Made by a program: the position numbers and the translations under genes
The notes under the pieces: model-generated
Database searches by the model: none
Told to the model about the DNA's origin: nothing
Seen by the model: the letters and a program-made list of their open reading frames with translations, nothing else
Assembly: GCA_002415085.1 (NCBI GenBank)
Contig: DIBV01000001.1
Location: 398,459-462,458, forward strand
DNA length: 64,000 bases
Reading direction: 5' to 3'
From: Arsukibacterium sp. UBA5043
Lineage (GTDB): Bacteria > Pseudomonadota > Gammaproteobacteria > Enterobacterales > Alteromonadaceae
Shown: one piece after another, positions 1-10,140 of the stretch
How positions within the stretch are numbered: the stretch's first letter is position 1
How the letters are laid out: every line of letters begins with the position of its first letter

Positions 1-991
1 TGTTCAGCTCTTTTAAAACTTCATGGCAGGTATCACGCATAACTTTGGCCCGCGGGTCAAAGTTCTTGTATACGCGGTGACCAAAACCCATCAGTCGGAA
101 GCTGTCATTTTTATCTTTAGCCCGGGCCACGAATTCCGGGATACGTTCTACCGAACCAATTTGCTGCAACATTTTCAGACAGGCTTCGTTGGCGCCACCA
201 TGAGCAGGGCCCCATAACGATGCGACACCAGCGGCAATACAAGCATAAGGATTAGCGCCTGAAGAGCCGGCCAACCGAACTGTTGATGTTGATGCGTTTT
301 GCTCGTGATCCGCATGCAGCATAAAAATCCGGTCCATGGCTTTAGCCAGGATAGGGCTAACTTTATACTCTTCTGCTGGCACTGAGAACATCATATGCAG
401 GAAGTTTTCAGAGTAGCTTAAATCGTTGCGTGGATGAACGAAAGGCTGGCCAACGGTATACTTGTAGGCCATCGCTGATATCGTGGGTAACTTGGCAATT
501 AAGCGATGGGCGCTGCGTTTACGCTGCTCTGGGTCGTTGATATCTAAATCAGAATGGTAGAACGATGACAATGCGCCGACAACGCCACACAGCATGGCCA
601 TTGGATGCGCATCCACCCGGAAACCCTGGAAAAATGATGCAATTTTTTCATGTACCATGGTATGGCGGGTAATGGTGGTGACGAAATCGGTATATTGTTC
701 TTTTTTCGGCAATTCACCTTCAAGTAACAAATAACATAATTCAAGATAATCTGAATGTTCTGCCAATTGCTCAATAGGGTAGCCACGATGCAATAATACG
801 CCGTTGTCGCCATCAATGTAGGTGATTTTAGATTCGCAGGAGCCCGTTGCCATAAAGCCCGGATCAAATGTGAAATAACCTTGCTGCCCGAGCGTACGAA
901 CGTCAATTACGTCAGTACCAGCCGTGCCAGAATAAATCGGTAATTCAAATGACTTACCATCAATCTGCACGACGGCCTTTTTATCTGCCAT
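1..991 (-). CDS. gltA: Citrate synthase, type II (3' end cut by window edge)
   Basis: Condenses oxaloacetate with acetyl-CoA to citrate, the entry step of the TCA cycle, in the cytoplasm. Translating the minus strand from the ATG at 991 gives [20 protein letters not shown] and an unbroken frame of 330 codons to the window edge. The type II landmarks are visible: the N-terminal beta domain, [31 protein letters not shown] with its catalytic His, and [14 protein letters not shown]. About 100 C-terminal residues lie outside the window. The start has a good ribosome site, AGGAGAAATCC, just upstream. It is divergent from sdhC, the usual gammaproteobacterial arrangement. A second citrate-synthase-family gene, prpC, lies at 57.3 kb but belongs to the methylcitrate pathway. 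Confidence 0.97.
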   Translation of the reverse strand, partial: MADKKAVVQIDGKSFELPIYSGTAGTDVIDVRTLGQQGYFTFDPGFMATGSCESKITYIDGDNGVLLHRGYPIEQLAEHSDYLELCYLLLEGELPKKEQYTDFVTTITRHTMVHEKIASFFQGFRVDAHPMAMLCGVVGALSSFYHSDLDINDPEQRKRSAHRLIAKLPTISAMAYKYTVGQPFVHPRNDLSYSENFLHMMFSVPAEEYKVSPILAKAMDRIFMLHADHEQNASTSTVRLAGSSGANPYACIAAGVASLWGPAHGGANEACLKMLQQIGSVERIPEFVARAKDKNDSFRLMGFGHRVYKNFDPRAKVMRDTCHEVLKELN

Positions 992-1040
992 TGGATTTCT
1001 CCTAATTGTTGTAGTTTCGGATTCTAAGGGTATTGCATCT

Positions 1041-1071
1041 ATTCTACTCGCAAACTGCCCCTATAAGTCAA
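1041..1071 (-). promoter_or_regulatory. Candidate gltA promoter
   Basis: Read on the minus strand: TTGACT (1066-1071), a 19-bp spacer, then TAGAAT (1041-1046), about 50 bp before the gltA start. The -35 is good, but the spacer is 2 bp longer than optimal, so the assignment is tentative. Confidence 0.4.
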
Positions 1072-1180
1072 TTTTAATGCGTTATTGCTTAATAAGTATT
1101 CGACTCTAGTAGTATTGTAACCAGCCACTAAGTGTGTAATGTTTCGGATGCGGAATTTTCCGGCTAAAATCAAACAAAAA

Positions 1181-1209
1181 TTGTAATAAGCGGCTATGAA
1201 ATATATACT
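1181..1209 (+). promoter_or_regulatory. Candidate sdhCDAB promoter
   Basis: TTGTAA (1181-1186), a 17-bp spacer, then TATACT (1204-1209). This is a good sigma70-type match and would give a leader of about 140 nt before the sdhC start at 1359. Confidence 0.55.
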
Positions 1210-1358
1210 ATTGCCGGCGTAAAACCAGTTCACCAGTCAGATAGTTTTTTGTTGAACCAGCTTGAGCAAAAACAAGTATATCGATAAGGCGGGTGGCTGT
1301 TTTACAGCACCTAAAACAACAACTAAAGCTCTGTACGAGCATCGATAGGCAAGAAACT

Positions 1359-1736
1359 GTGAAAAAGCAAAGACCAGTAAATCTAGATTTATCAACGATC
1401 TCTCTACCTGCTGCAGCCAAAGCGTCGATTTTGCATCGTGTTACCGGTGTAGCAATGTTTTTCGCGCTTGTGTTCGTTATCTGGGCGTGGGCTTATTCAT
1501 TGCAAAGCCAGACCAGCTTTGATTATGTGCAGTCCCTGATGACCTCGCATCTGGCGAAGATTATCGCTTTGGGTACACTTTCCGTGCTGATTTATCACCT
1601 GTTGGCCGGGTTAAGACACCTGGTAATGGATATGGGGCATTGGGAAGAGCTTAAATCAGGTACCTTAAGCGCCAATGTCGTCATGGGGTTATGGATAGTA
1701 TTGTCAGTTCTGGCGGGAGTATGGTTATGGTTCTGA
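1359..1736 (+). CDS. sdhC: Succinate dehydrogenase cytochrome b556 subunit
   Basis: Membrane anchor subunit of complex II; with SdhD it binds heme b and ubiquinone. The GTG at 1359 gives VKKQRPVNLDLSTISLP, closely matching the start of E. coli SdhC, and is preceded by AGGCAAG. Upstream in-frame codons would add a non-conserved extension. The product is 125 residues, near the family size of about 129. It has three hydrophobic segments, the SILHRVTG motif and HLLAGLRHLVMDMGHW with the heme-ligand His. It is the first gene of sdhCDAB and overlaps sdhD by 10 bp. Confidence 0.95.
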   Translation: MKKQRPVNLDLSTISLPAAAKASILHRVTGVAMFFALVFVIWAWAYSLQSQTSFDYVQSLMTSHLAKIIALGTLSVLIYHLLAGLRHLVMDMGHWEELKSGTLSANVVMGLWIVLSVLAGVWLWF

Positions 1737-2074
1737 ATCAGGCAAGCTTAAAACGTAATGGTATTCAGGATTACGTGTCGTTACGTGCTACCGCCATCGT
1801 GCTGGCATTGTATACTTTTTTTATTCTTGGTTTCTTCTTAGTTACTCCTGAAGTTACTTTTGAAGTTTGGCAGGGCTTGTTTGCTAATATGGCAATGAAA
1901 GTTTTCACCCTGCTAGCGCTGATCTCGATTGCTGTGCATACCCGTATAGGCTTGTGGCAGGTACTGACTGATTATGTGAAATCAGCCCGGTTACGTGCAG
2001 TGTTGCAATTCTTCCTTTACGCACTGGCCTTTGGTTATGTCGCGGTCGGCTTATTTGTGTTGTGGGGTGCTTAA
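1727..2074 (+). CDS. sdhD: Succinate dehydrogenase hydrophobic membrane anchor
   Basis: Second membrane anchor of complex II. Of the ATGs at 1721 and 1727 I chose 1727: it lies 7 nt after GGGAG, whereas 1721 is only 1 nt away, and MVLNQASLKRNGIQDY aligns with the E. coli start MVSNASALGRNGVHDF. The product is 115 residues, as in E. coli. Three transmembrane segments are visible, along with RATAIVLALY and IAVHTRIGLWQVLTDYV, which carries the conserved His. It overlaps sdhC and abuts sdhA, whose GTG follows the stop directly, indicating translational coupling. Confidence 0.94.
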   Translation: MVLNQASLKRNGIQDYVSLRATAIVLALYTFFILGFFLVTPEVTFEVWQGLFANMAMKVFTLLALISIAVHTRIGLWQVLTDYVKSARLRAVLQFFLYALAFGYVAVGLFVLWGA

Positions 2075-3847
2075 GTGAATATTCCAGTAAGAGAGTTTGA
2101 TGCCATTGTAATTGGAGCCGGTGGTGCAGGCATGCGCGCAGCGCTGCAGATCACTCAGTCAGGGTTAACCTGTGCATTACTATCGAAGGTTTTCCCAACC
2201 CGTTCACACACGGTATCTGCCCAGGGCGGCATTACTGTGGCGCTTGGTAATTCCCATGAAGATAACTGGGAATGGCACATGTTTGATACCGTCAAAGGCT
2301 CAGATTATATTGGGGACCAGGACGCTATTGAGTACATGTGTAAAACAGGTCCGGAAGCAATTACCGAGCTTGAAAATATGGGCTTACCGTTTTCGCGTTT
2401 CGAAAATGGTCGCGTATACCAACGGCCTTTTGGCGGGCAATCTAAGAATTTCGGCGGTGAGCAGGCCGCTCGCACTGCTGCAGCTGCAGACCGTACAGGC
2501 CATGCCTTGCTACATTTGCTTTATCAACAAAACGTTAAGAATAAGACACAGGTATTTTCTGAATGGTATGCCCTTGATTTAGTCAAAAATCAGGACGGTG
2601 CCATTGTCGGTTGTACCGCCATCGATATTGAGACGGGCGAAGTGGTGTACTTTAAGGCTAAGGCTACGGTATTAGCTACCGGTGGCGCAGGCCGTATTTA
2701 TGCTTCTACCACCAATGCGCATATTAATACCGGTGACGGTGTTGGTATGGCGCTGCGGGCTGGCGTACCACTGCAGGATATGGAAATGTGGCAGTTCCAC
2801 CCAACCGGTATTGCCGGTGCCGGTACTCTGGTAACCGAGGGTTGCCGTGGTGAAGGTGGTTATCTGCTAAACAAAGACGGCGAGCGTTTTATGGAACGAT
2901 ATGCGCCAAATGCTAAAGATTTGGCCGGTCGCGATGTTGTTGCCCGCTCAATGATGACCGAAATTCGTGAAGGCCGCGGCTGCGATGGTCCATGGGGTGT
3001 TCACCTTAAGCTGAAACTGGACCACCTGGGCGAAGAAGTGCTGGAAAGTCGCTTACCTGGCATCTGTGAGTTATCCCGTACATTTGCTCACGTTGATCCG
3101 GTAAAAGAACCTATTCCGGTCATTCCTACTTGTCATTATATGATGGGTGGAATACCAACTAATGTTAATGGTCAGGTTATCAGCCCTAAAGCAGATGGTT
3201 CTGAATCCGTAGTACCAGGATTATTTGCCTGTGGTGAAATTGCGTGTGTGTCAGTGCATGGTGCCAACCGTTTAGGTGGCAACTCCTTGCTTGATTTAGT
3301 GGTATTTGGTCGTGCAACCGGCTTGCATCTTGGCGAAGCACTTGCTGCGACCGCAGAAGCGCGTGCAGCATCACAGTCTGACTTAGATGCAGCCTTAACC
3401 CGGACCCAGCGCTGGGAAAACAGCAAAGTGGGCCAGGGCGAAGACCCGGTGCAAATCAAGAAAGATTTGCAAAAATGTATGCAGCTTAACTTCTCTGTGT
3501 TCCGCGAAGGCGAAGCAATGGCAGAAGGTCTTGCTGAGTTAAAAGAAATTCGTGAACGCTTGCAGTTTGCCCGCCTTGATGACAAAAGCTCTGATTTTAA
3601 TACTATGCGTATTGAGTGTTTAGAGCTGGATAACCTGATGGAAACGGCATACTCAACTGCAGTAGCGGCTAATTTCCGCACTGAAAGTCGCGGTGCTCAT
3701 GCCCGGTTTGACTTCCCTGATCGCGATGATGAAAACTGGTTGTGCCACAGCGTATACACCCCTGACACTGAGTCGATGTTCAAGCGCAAGGTTAATCTGG
3801 AACCGAAGTTTCGGGAATCTTTTCCGCCAAAAGCACGTACGTATTAA
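2075..3847 (+). CDS. sdhA: Succinate dehydrogenase flavoprotein subunit
   Basis: Oxidises succinate to fumarate and carries covalent FAD on the cytoplasmic face of the inner membrane. The 590-residue product (E. coli 588) has the N-terminal dinucleotide fold [13 protein letters not shown], the SHTVSAQGG segment whose His45 takes the FAD, the active-site region [11 protein letters not shown], and [14 protein letters not shown] near the FAD site. The C-terminal helical domain is complete. The start is a GTG directly after the sdhD TAA, with the ribosome site GTGGGG inside sdhD. Confidence 0.98.
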   Translation: MNIPVREFDAIVIGAGGAGMRAALQITQSGLTCALLSKVFPTRSHTVSAQGGITVALGNSHEDNWEWHMFDTVKGSDYIGDQDAIEYMCKTGPEAITELENMGLPFSRFENGRVYQRPFGGQSKNFGGEQAARTAAAADRTGHALLHLLYQQNVKNKTQVFSEWYALDLVKNQDGAIVGCTAIDIETGEVVYFKAKATVLATGGAGRIYASTTNAHINTGDGVGMALRAGVPLQDMEMWQFHPTGIAGAGTLVTEGCRGEGGYLLNKDGERFMERYAPNAKDLAGRDVVARSMMTEIREGRGCDGPWGVHLKLKLDHLGEEVLESRLPGICELSRTFAHVDPVKEPIPVIPTCHYMMGGIPTNVNGQVISPKADGSESVVPGLFACGEIACVSVHGANRLGGNSLLDLVVFGRATGLHLGEALAATAEARAASQSDLDAALTRTQRWENSKVGQGEDPVQIKKDLQKCMQLNFSVFREGEAMAEGLAELKEIRERLQFARLDDKSSDFNTMRIECLELDNLMETAYSTAVAANFRTESRGAHARFDFPDRDDENWLCHSVYTPDTESMFKRKVNLEPKFRESFPPKARTY

Positions 3848-3861
3848 GAGGCGCAGTAAAA

Positions 3862-4584
3862 ATGACTACATTGACCTTTTCAATTTATCGTTACAACCCT
3901 GATGTTGATACCGCACCACGGATGCAGGATTACACCCTGGAGAATCCCGAAGGCCGTGACATGATGGTGCTGGATGCGCTGATTAAGCTCAAGGAGCAGG
4001 ATCCAAGTTTGTCGTTCCGGCGCAGTTGCCGGGAAGGTGTTTGTGGTTCAGATGGCTTAAATATGAACGGCAAGAACGGTCTGGCCTGTATCACGCCATT
4101 GTCTGAGGTCGGAAAAGGTAAGGGCGGCAAAATTGTTGTGCGGCCATTGCCTGGTTTACCGGTAGTACGGGATTTGGTTGTCGATATGAGCCAGTTTTAT
4201 ACCCAGTACGAAAAAGTTAAACCCTACCTGATAAACGATGATAAGTTACCGCCAGCCGGTGAGTTTTTGCAATCTCCGGAAGAGCGCGCTAAGCTTGATG
4301 GCTTATATGAATGTATTTTATGTGCATGCTGTTCAAGTTCATGCCCGTCGTTCTGGTGGAATCCAGACAAATTTATTGGCCCGGCAGGATTGTTACACGC
4401 CTATCGTTTCTTGGCAGACAGTCGCGATACGGCCACTGAGCAGCGTTTAAATGACTTAGACGATGCCTTTAGTGTATTTCGCTGTCATGGCATTATGAAC
4501 TGTGTCAACGTTTGTCCAAAGGGGTTAAACCCGACCAAAGCCATTGGCCAGATTAAATCGATGTTGTTAAACCGGGCGCTGTAA
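3862..4584 (+). CDS. sdhB: Succinate dehydrogenase iron-sulfur subunit
   Basis: Passes electrons from SdhA to quinone through three Fe-S clusters. The 240-residue protein (E. coli 238) shows the [2Fe-2S] ligands in CREGVCGSDGLNMNG plus the downstream Cys, then the ferredoxin-type region CILCACCSSSCPSFWW and CHGIMNCVNVCPKGLNP for the [4Fe-4S] and [3Fe-4S] clusters. It lies 14 bp after sdhA and is followed by a strong hairpin at 4615-4649, so complex II may form its own transcription unit ahead of sucA. Confidence 0.98.
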   Translation: MTTLTFSIYRYNPDVDTAPRMQDYTLENPEGRDMMVLDALIKLKEQDPSLSFRRSCREGVCGSDGLNMNGKNGLACITPLSEVGKGKGGKIVVRPLPGLPVVRDLVVDMSQFYTQYEKVKPYLINDDKLPPAGEFLQSPEERAKLDGLYECILCACCSSSCPSFWWNPDKFIGPAGLLHAYRFLADSRDTATEQRLNDLDDAFSVFRCHGIMNCVNVCPKGLNPTKAIGQIKSMLLNRAL

Positions 4585-4614
4585 TGCGCCCTTATTTTGG
4601 TTAATATTTGAAAA

Positions 4615-4649
4615 GCCGGCCATTTCGCGAGCGAAATGACGGTTTTTTT
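4615..4649 (+). terminator. Terminator/attenuator between sdhB and sucA
   Basis: The stem CATTTCGC/GCGAAATG (4621-4638), extended by CCG/CGG pairing, is followed by seven T residues (4643-4649). It has the form of an intrinsic terminator and sits about 40 bp before sucA. No convincing new promoter was seen between it and sucA, so partial readthrough is likely. Confidence 0.75.
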
Positions 4650-4688
4650 GCTACTTTTTTCCAGGTGCTCAGAAATAAGGGAAACTAA

Positions 4689-7499
4689 ATGCACGAAGGT
4701 GTAATGAAGGCGTGGTTAGAGTCTTCACATCTTGGCGGTGGTAACATGGCCTATGTGGATGAACTCTATGAATCCTACCTAGCAGAGCCCACCAGTGTTG
4801 GTGACGAATGGCGTGAGTTTTTCGCCGGGTTGCCAAAAATCGATGGGGTCGATCTTGAAACTCGACATGCTGACGTTCGTCAGCAGTTTGCCGATTTAGC
4901 CCGTAACAAGCACCGTGAAGTGGTGGTTGTTAATAGTGGCAGCGCTACTGACACCCGTCAGGTAAAAGTGCTGCAGCTTATCAATTCTTATCGTTTCCGT
5001 GGTCATCAGCATGCCAACCTTGATCCGTTAAACCTGTGGAAGCAACCCCGGGTTCGCGATCTGGAATTGTCGTTTCACGACTTGTCTGAAGCTGATTACG
5101 ATACCGAGTTCAATGTTGGATCATTTGCCAGTGGTCAGGAAACGATGAAACTTGGCGATTTGCATAAAGCACTGGAAAAAACCTACTGTGGTTCTATCGG
5201 TGCTGAATACATGCACATCGTCTCAACTGACGAAAAACGCTGGATCCAGCAACGACTTGAAGGCACGCAATCTACGTCGGTATTTGATAAAGAAACCCGG
5301 CTAGGTATTTTAAAAGGTCTGGTGGCAGCAGATGGTCTGGAAAAATATTTAGGCTCAAAATTCCCCGGGGCCAAACGTTTTGGCCTGGAAGGCGGCGACG
5401 CCATGATCCCGATGCTGAAAGCGATGATTCACCGGGCCGGTGAGCAAGGAGCCAAAGATTCTGTTATTGGTATGGCCCACCGTGGCCGCCTGAATACCTT
5501 AATTAACGTCCTGGGTAAAAACCCGTCTACCTTGTTCGACGAATTTGCAGGCAAATATGAAGTAGTGGGGGCGGGCGATGTTAAATACCACATGGGATTT
5601 TCATCCGATTTTGCGACCAAAGGCGGCAATGTCCATTTGGCATTAGCGTTTAATCCTTCGCATCTGGAAATTGTTAACCCGGTGGTGATTGGTTCAGTGC
5701 GCGCCAGACTGGATCGCCGTGGCTGTACTGACGGTTCTCTGGCATTACCTATTACCATTCATGGTGATTCTGCCTTTGCCGGTCAGGGGGTGGTGGCTGA
5801 AACCTTTAATATATCGCAAACCCGTGCCTTCAAAGTAGGTGGTACTGTCCGGGTTGTTATTAACAACCAGGTTGGGTTTACGACTTCAAACCCGGAAGAT
5901 ACCCGTTCCACCCCTTATTGTACCGATATTGCCAAAATGGTACTGGCGCCGATTTTCCATGTTAATGGCGATGATCCGGAAGCCGTGGTGTTTGTGGCAC
6001 AATTAGCGGTAGATTATCGTAATACGTTTAAACGTGACGTGGTCATCGATTTGTTTTGTTACCGGCGCAATGGTCATAATGAGTCTGACGAGCCAAACGC
6101 TACTCAGCCATTAATGTACCAGAAAATTAAAAAGCATCCGACTCCGCGGGAAATTTACGCTACAAAGTTAATTAATGAAGGCGTATGCACCGAAGATGAG
6201 GTCAAGGCGCTGATTAACAACTACCGTGATGCGCTGGATACTGGCGATTGTGTCGTTGACGAGTGGCAGCCAATGAGCGAGCCGTCGGTTGACTGGACGC
6301 CATTTCTTGGTCATGACTGGGACGCCACCTACGACGCCAGCATGGCGGTAGAAAAGCTGGTAGCACTGGGTGAAAAAGCAATTAATGTACCTGAAAATGT
6401 AACGTTGCAACGCCAGGTAAACCGCGTCTATGAAGACCGGGCGCTGATGCTGACCGGTGAGAAAAAGATTGATTGGGGCATGGCTGAAATACTTGCTTAT
6501 GCTGCAACAGTTGCCGATGGTAACCGGATCCGTTTTGTCGGCCAGGATTCGGGTCGTGGTACCTTCTTCCATCGCCATGCGGTACTGCATAATCAGGATG
6601 ATGGTAGCACTTACACGCCGTTGACTAAAATCAGCGATGAGCAGGGGCCGTTTCAGATTTTTGATTCTGCATTGTCAGAGGAAGCGGTGCTGGCTATCGA
6701 ATATGGCTATGCAACAGCTGAGCCCAGAGCGATGGTGATCTGGGAAGCGCAGTTTGGTGATTTTGCCAACGGTGCTCAGGTTGTGATAGATCAGTTTTTA
6801 AGTTCTGGCGAACAGAAATGGGGTCGCTTGTGTGGCTTGACCTTGTTATTGCCGCATGGCTATGAAGGTCAGGGGCCGGAACACTCATCAGCACGGTTAG
6901 AGCGGTTTCTGCAGTTATGTGCTGATCACAACATGCAGGTTTGTATACCGACTACGCCAGCACAGGTATTTAATATGCTGCGCCGGCAAATGGTGCGGCC
7001 AATGCGCCGGCCATTAATTGTAATGTCGCCGAAATCACTGCTGCGCCACCCTCAGGCCACATCATCGCTTGAAGAGCTTGCCTCAGGTAAGTTCCTCAAT
7101 GTTATTGGTGAGATTGACGATATCAAGGCAGATGAGGTTAAGCGGGTCGTATTCTGTAGTGGCAAGGTGTACTACGAACTGCTCGAAGAACGTCGCAAAC
7201 GTGAGCAAACTGACGTTGCTATTGTCCGGGTGGAACAGCTGTATCCATTCCCCCGGGACGAATTGATGGAAGTGCTTAGTCAGTATCAGCATGTTACCGA
7301 TTTTGTCTGGTGTCAGGAAGAACCACAAAATCAGGGCGCCTGGTACTGCAGTCAGCACCATTTCCGCTCTGCTATTCCGAAAGATGGCTATTTAAGCTAT
7401 GCCGGACGTGAAGCCTCATCGTCGCCGGCAGTTGGTTACTTGTCGGTACACAATAAGCAGCAGCAGGCTTTGGTTAACGACGCGCTAAGCATCAAATAA
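4689..7499 (+). CDS. sucA: 2-oxoglutarate dehydrogenase E1 component
   Basis: Thiamine-diphosphate enzyme that decarboxylates 2-oxoglutarate and transfers the succinyl group to the lipoyl arm of SucB. The 936 residues match the family (E. coli 933). Landmarks are the N-terminal VDELYESYLAEPTSVGDEWR motif, GMAHRGRLNTLINVLGK, HGDSAFAGQGVVAE, the diphosphate-binding region around FCYRRNGHNESDEP, and the C-terminal VWCQEEPQNQGAW. The ATG at 4689 has AAGGGAAAC upstream. A later in-frame ATG at 4707 is possible but has a poorer ribosome site. Confidence 0.98.
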   Translation: MHEGVMKAWLESSHLGGGNMAYVDELYESYLAEPTSVGDEWREFFAGLPKIDGVDLETRHADVRQQFADLARNKHREVVVVNSGSATDTRQVKVLQLINSYRFRGHQHANLDPLNLWKQPRVRDLELSFHDLSEADYDTEFNVGSFASGQETMKLGDLHKALEKTYCGSIGAEYMHIVSTDEKRWIQQRLEGTQSTSVFDKETRLGILKGLVAADGLEKYLGSKFPGAKRFGLEGGDAMIPMLKAMIHRAGEQGAKDSVIGMAHRGRLNTLINVLGKNPSTLFDEFAGKYEVVGAGDVKYHMGFSSDFATKGGNVHLALAFNPSHLEIVNPVVIGSVRARLDRRGCTDGSLALPITIHGDSAFAGQGVVAETFNISQTRAFKVGGTVRVVINNQVGFTTSNPEDTRSTPYCTDIAKMVLAPIFHVNGDDPEAVVFVAQLAVDYRNTFKRDVVIDLFCYRRNGHNESDEPNATQPLMYQKIKKHPTPREIYATKLINEGVCTEDEVKALINNYRDALDTGDCVVDEWQPMSEPSVDWTPFLGHDWDATYDASMAVEKLVALGEKAINVPENVTLQRQVNRVYEDRALMLTGEKKIDWGMAEILAYAATVADGNRIRFVGQDSGRGTFFHRHAVLHNQDDGSTYTPLTKISDEQGPFQIFDSALSEEAVLAIEYGYATAEPRAMVIWEAQFGDFANGAQVVIDQFLSSGEQKWGRLCGLTLLLPHGYEGQGPEHSSARLERFLQLCADHNMQVCIPTTPAQVFNMLRRQMVRPMRRPLIVMSPKSLLRHPQATSSLEELASGKFLNVIGEIDDIKADEVKRVVFCSGKVYYELLEERRKREQTDVAIVRVEQLYPFPRDELMEVLSQYQHVTDFVWCQEEPQNQGAWYCSQHHFRSAIPKDGYLSYAGREASSSPAVGYLSVHNKQQQALVNDALSIK

Positions 7500-7565
7500 T
7501 ACATTGACCGGTCCGGGTAGCGGGCCGGTTAAACGAAATAAGACTAACCGGTAAAAGGTGAAAAA

Positions 7566-8816
7566 GTGGAAATTAAAGTACCCGTACTTCCAGAATCTGT
7601 TGCTGATGCAACCATCGCCACCTGGCACGTAAAAACAGGCGAAGCCGTAACACGCGATCAGGTATTAGTTGATATTGAAACCGACAAAGTGGTGCTTGAA
7701 GTTGCTGCCCAGGCCGATGGTGTAATGGGTGAGATTATTCATGATACTGGTGCAACCGTCTCTGCGGAAGAAGTTATCGGTAAAATGGAAGCAGGTGCCT
7801 CTGCAGATAAAAAAGATGATTCGTCAGATAAAAAAGACGACTCTGCAGATAAGAAAAAAGCCTCAACAGAGAGTAAAGACGCGCAGGACTCAGCAAAATC
7901 AGAAGCAAAGTCTGAAGACAAAGCAGACGACAGTAACGATGATGCATTAAGCCCGTCAGTGCGTCGGATGATTTCAGAAAAAGGTTTAGACGCCAGCAAA
8001 ATCAAAGGCTCAGGTAAAAACGGCCGGGTAACCAAAGAAGACGTTGAGAAATTTGTTGCTGAGGGCAGTAAAAAAGCTTCAGGCAGCAGTTCCACTACTA
8101 CAGCTGTGGCCGGCGATCGCAGTCAGAAGCGCGTGCCGATGACCCGTTTGCGTAAAACAATTGCCAACCGCCTGTTGCAAGCGAAAAACTCAACGGCAAT
8201 GTTAACCACGTTTAACGAAGTTAACATGAAGCCAATTATGGACCTGCGTAAGCAATATCAGGACGTATTTGAAAAGCGTCATGGTATTCGTTTAGGCTTT
8301 ATGTCGTTTTATGTTAAAGCCGTAACTGAAGCGCTGAAACGTTTTCCGGAAGTTAATGCTGCGATAGATGGCGATGACATTGTTTATCATAACTACTTTG
8401 ATGTCAGCATCGCCGTATCAACGCCCCGTGGCTTAGTGACACCGGTATTGCGTGACTGCGACAAAATGAACCTGGCTGAAATCGAAAAATCGATAAAAGA
8501 GCTGGCGTTAAAAGGCCGTGACGGCAAGCTGGCAATGGATGATTTAACCGGCGGTAACTTTACTATTACCAATGGTGGTGTGTTTGGCTCGCTGATGTCG
8601 ACACCTATTATTAACCCGCCACAATCAGCTATTCTGGGTATGCATAAAATCCAGGACCGGGTGATGGTAGTGGATGGCAAGATGGAAATTTTGCCAATGA
8701 TGTATCTGGCATTGTCTTACGATCATCGGATCATCGACGGTAAAGAGTCGGTGGGTTTCCTGGTAACCATTAAAGAATTACTGGAAGATCCAACCCGTAT
8801 ATTACTGGATATCTGA
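7566..8816 (+). CDS. sucB: Dihydrolipoyl succinyltransferase (2-oxoglutarate dehydrogenase E2)
   Basis: Core of the 2-oxoglutarate dehydrogenase complex; transfers succinyl from lipoamide to CoA. The 416-residue product has an N-terminal lipoyl domain with the lipoylated Lys41 in ETDKVVLEV, a low-complexity linker (about residues 78-125), a peripheral-subunit-binding domain ([20 protein letters not shown]) and the catalytic domain ending in [15 protein letters not shown], whose His and Asp form the active site. The GTG start has AAAAGGTGAAAAA upstream. The linker contains near-repeats of DKKDD and is rich in Lys, Asp and Ser instead of the more usual Ala/Pro. No lpd gene for E3 is in the window. 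Confidence 0.97.
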   Translation: MEIKVPVLPESVADATIATWHVKTGEAVTRDQVLVDIETDKVVLEVAAQADGVMGEIIHDTGATVSAEEVIGKMEAGASADKKDDSSDKKDDSADKKKASTESKDAQDSAKSEAKSEDKADDSNDDALSPSVRRMISEKGLDASKIKGSGKNGRVTKEDVEKFVAEGSKKASGSSSTTTAVAGDRSQKRVPMTRLRKTIANRLLQAKNSTAMLTTFNEVNMKPIMDLRKQYQDVFEKRHGIRLGFMSFYVKAVTEALKRFPEVNAAIDGDDIVYHNYFDVSIAVSTPRGLVTPVLRDCDKMNLAEIEKSIKELALKGRDGKLAMDDLTGGNFTITNGGVFGSLMSTPIINPPQSAILGMHKIQDRVMVVDGKMEILPMMYLALSYDHRIIDGKESVGFLVTIKELLEDPTRILLDI

Positions 8817-8836
8817 TTATTCAGTAAAAACGCAAG

Positions 8837-8868
8837 AAAATGCTGTTGTTTTAGGGCAACAGCATTTT
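8837..8868 (+). terminator. Hairpin terminator after sucB
   Basis: A perfect 12-bp stem AAAATGCTGTTG/CAACAGCATTTT with an 8-nt loop, followed by GTATTT. The T-rich right arm makes it a plausible intrinsic terminator, and it lies directly upstream of the sucC promoter. Confidence 0.65.
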
Positions 8869-8893
8869 GTATTTCGCCGGTTGGCACTATAAT
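8865..8893 (+). promoter_or_regulatory. Candidate sucCD promoter
   Basis: TTTTGT (8865-8870), a 17-bp spacer and a consensus TATAAT (8888-8893), about 70 bp before sucC. Together with the preceding hairpin this suggests that sucCD can be expressed separately from sucAB. Confidence 0.6.
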
Positions 8894-8963
8894 ACGCGCC
8901 GATCGAAACATCAGGCTGCACCATAACGGGCAGCTTCCATATTCAAATGAACGGAAAATAGCC

Positions 8964-10130
8964 ATGAATTTGCACGAGTATCAGGGTAAGCAACTGTTTG
9001 CCCAATATGGTTTGCCTGTATCTAAAGGCATCGCCGCAGCTACGGTAGAAGAAGCGGTAGCAGCTGCAGATAAAATCGGCGGCGATATGTTTGTTGTCAA
9101 AGCGCAGGTTCACGCTGGTGGTCGCGGTAAAGCGGGCGGTGTGAAACTGGTTAAAAGCAAAGAAGACATCAAAGCATTCGCAGAAAAGTGGCTTGGTAAA
9201 AATCTGGTTACGTATCAGACTGACGAGAAAGGTCAGCCTGTAAGCCGTATTCTGGTTGAACCTTGCACCGATATCGCTCAGGAATTATATCTGGGCGCCG
9301 TGGTCGATCGTGCTTCACGTCGCATCGTGTTTATGGCGTCTACCGAAGGTGGCGTTGAAATTGAAACCGTTGCCCATGAAACCCCGGAAAAAATCTTAAA
9401 AGCGGCTATTGACCCGTTAGTTGGCGCTCAGCCCTACCAGGGCCGTGATTTAGCGTTTAAGTTGGGTCTGGAAGGTAAACAGATTAATCAGTTCGTTAAA
9501 ATTTTTATGGGATTAGCGAAACTGTTTCAGGAAAAAGACCTGGCATTACTTGAAGTTAACCCGCTGGTTATTACACCTGCAGGTGATTTGCACTGTTTAG
9601 ATGCCAAGCTGGTGATTGATGGCAATGCGCTGTATCGTCACCCTGAATTAAAAGCGATGCAGGATCCATCACAGGAAGATCCTCGTGAAGCGCATGCCGC
9701 ATCGTGGGAACTGAACTACGTGGCGTTAGGTGGTGATATCGGTTGTATGGTTAACGGTGCTGGCCTGGCAATGGGCACGATGGACATCGTTAAACTGCAT
9801 GGCGGTAAGCCAGCTAACTTCCTGGACGTTGGTGGTGGTGCTACTAAAGAACGCGTAGTTGAAGCGTTCAAAATTATCCTGTCTGATGATGCTGTAAAAG
9901 CAGTATTCATTAACATTTTTGGCGGTATTGTTCGTTGCGACATGATTGCTGAAGGTGTTATTGGCGCGGTGAAAGAAGTTGGCGTTAAAGTACCGGTAGT
10001 GGTGCGTCTGCAGGGCAATAATGCAGAAGTAGGTGCTAAAGTGCTGTCTGAAAGCGGCCTGAACATTATCGCTGACACAGACCTGACCAGTGCTGCTAAG
10101 CAAGTGGTTGCAGCAGCGGCTAAGGCATAA
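8964..10130 (+). CDS. sucC: Succinyl-CoA synthetase, beta subunit
   Basis: With SucD it converts succinyl-CoA, a nucleoside diphosphate and phosphate into succinate, NTP and CoA. It is 388 residues, the same as E. coli. The N-terminal [20 protein letters not shown], the ATP-grasp domain with [32 protein letters not shown], and the C-terminal Rossmann-like part with [17 protein letters not shown] are all intact. It has its own promoter and lies 10 bp before sucD. Confidence 0.98.
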   Translation: MNLHEYQGKQLFAQYGLPVSKGIAAATVEEAVAAADKIGGDMFVVKAQVHAGGRGKAGGVKLVKSKEDIKAFAEKWLGKNLVTYQTDEKGQPVSRILVEPCTDIAQELYLGAVVDRASRRIVFMASTEGGVEIETVAHETPEKILKAAIDPLVGAQPYQGRDLAFKLGLEGKQINQFVKIFMGLAKLFQEKDLALLEVNPLVITPAGDLHCLDAKLVIDGNALYRHPELKAMQDPSQEDPREAHAASWELNYVALGGDIGCMVNGAGLAMGTMDIVKLHGGKPANFLDVGGGATKERVVEAFKIILSDDAVKAVFINIFGGIVRCDMIAEGVIGAVKEVGVKVPVVVRLQGNNAEVGAKVLSESGLNIIADTDLTSAAKQVVAAAAKA

Positions 10131-10140
10131 GGGGTAACTA

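Larger units (their letters stand above)
992..1358. other. gltA-sdhC divergent intergenic region
   Basis: This 367-bp AT-rich region separates two divergent TCA operons. I see one good sigma70-like promoter toward sdhC (1181-1209) and a weaker one toward gltA (1041-1071). No hairpin terminator or small ORF that I would support is present. Sites for global regulators such as ArcA or CRP are expected from knowledge of this locus in other gammaproteobacteria, but I could not assign one by eye. Confidence 0.6.

Noticed and set aside
3172-3681. 169-codon open frame on the minus strand within sdhA
   Set aside because: It is antisense to a fully conserved gene, with no recognisable domain and no ribosome site.
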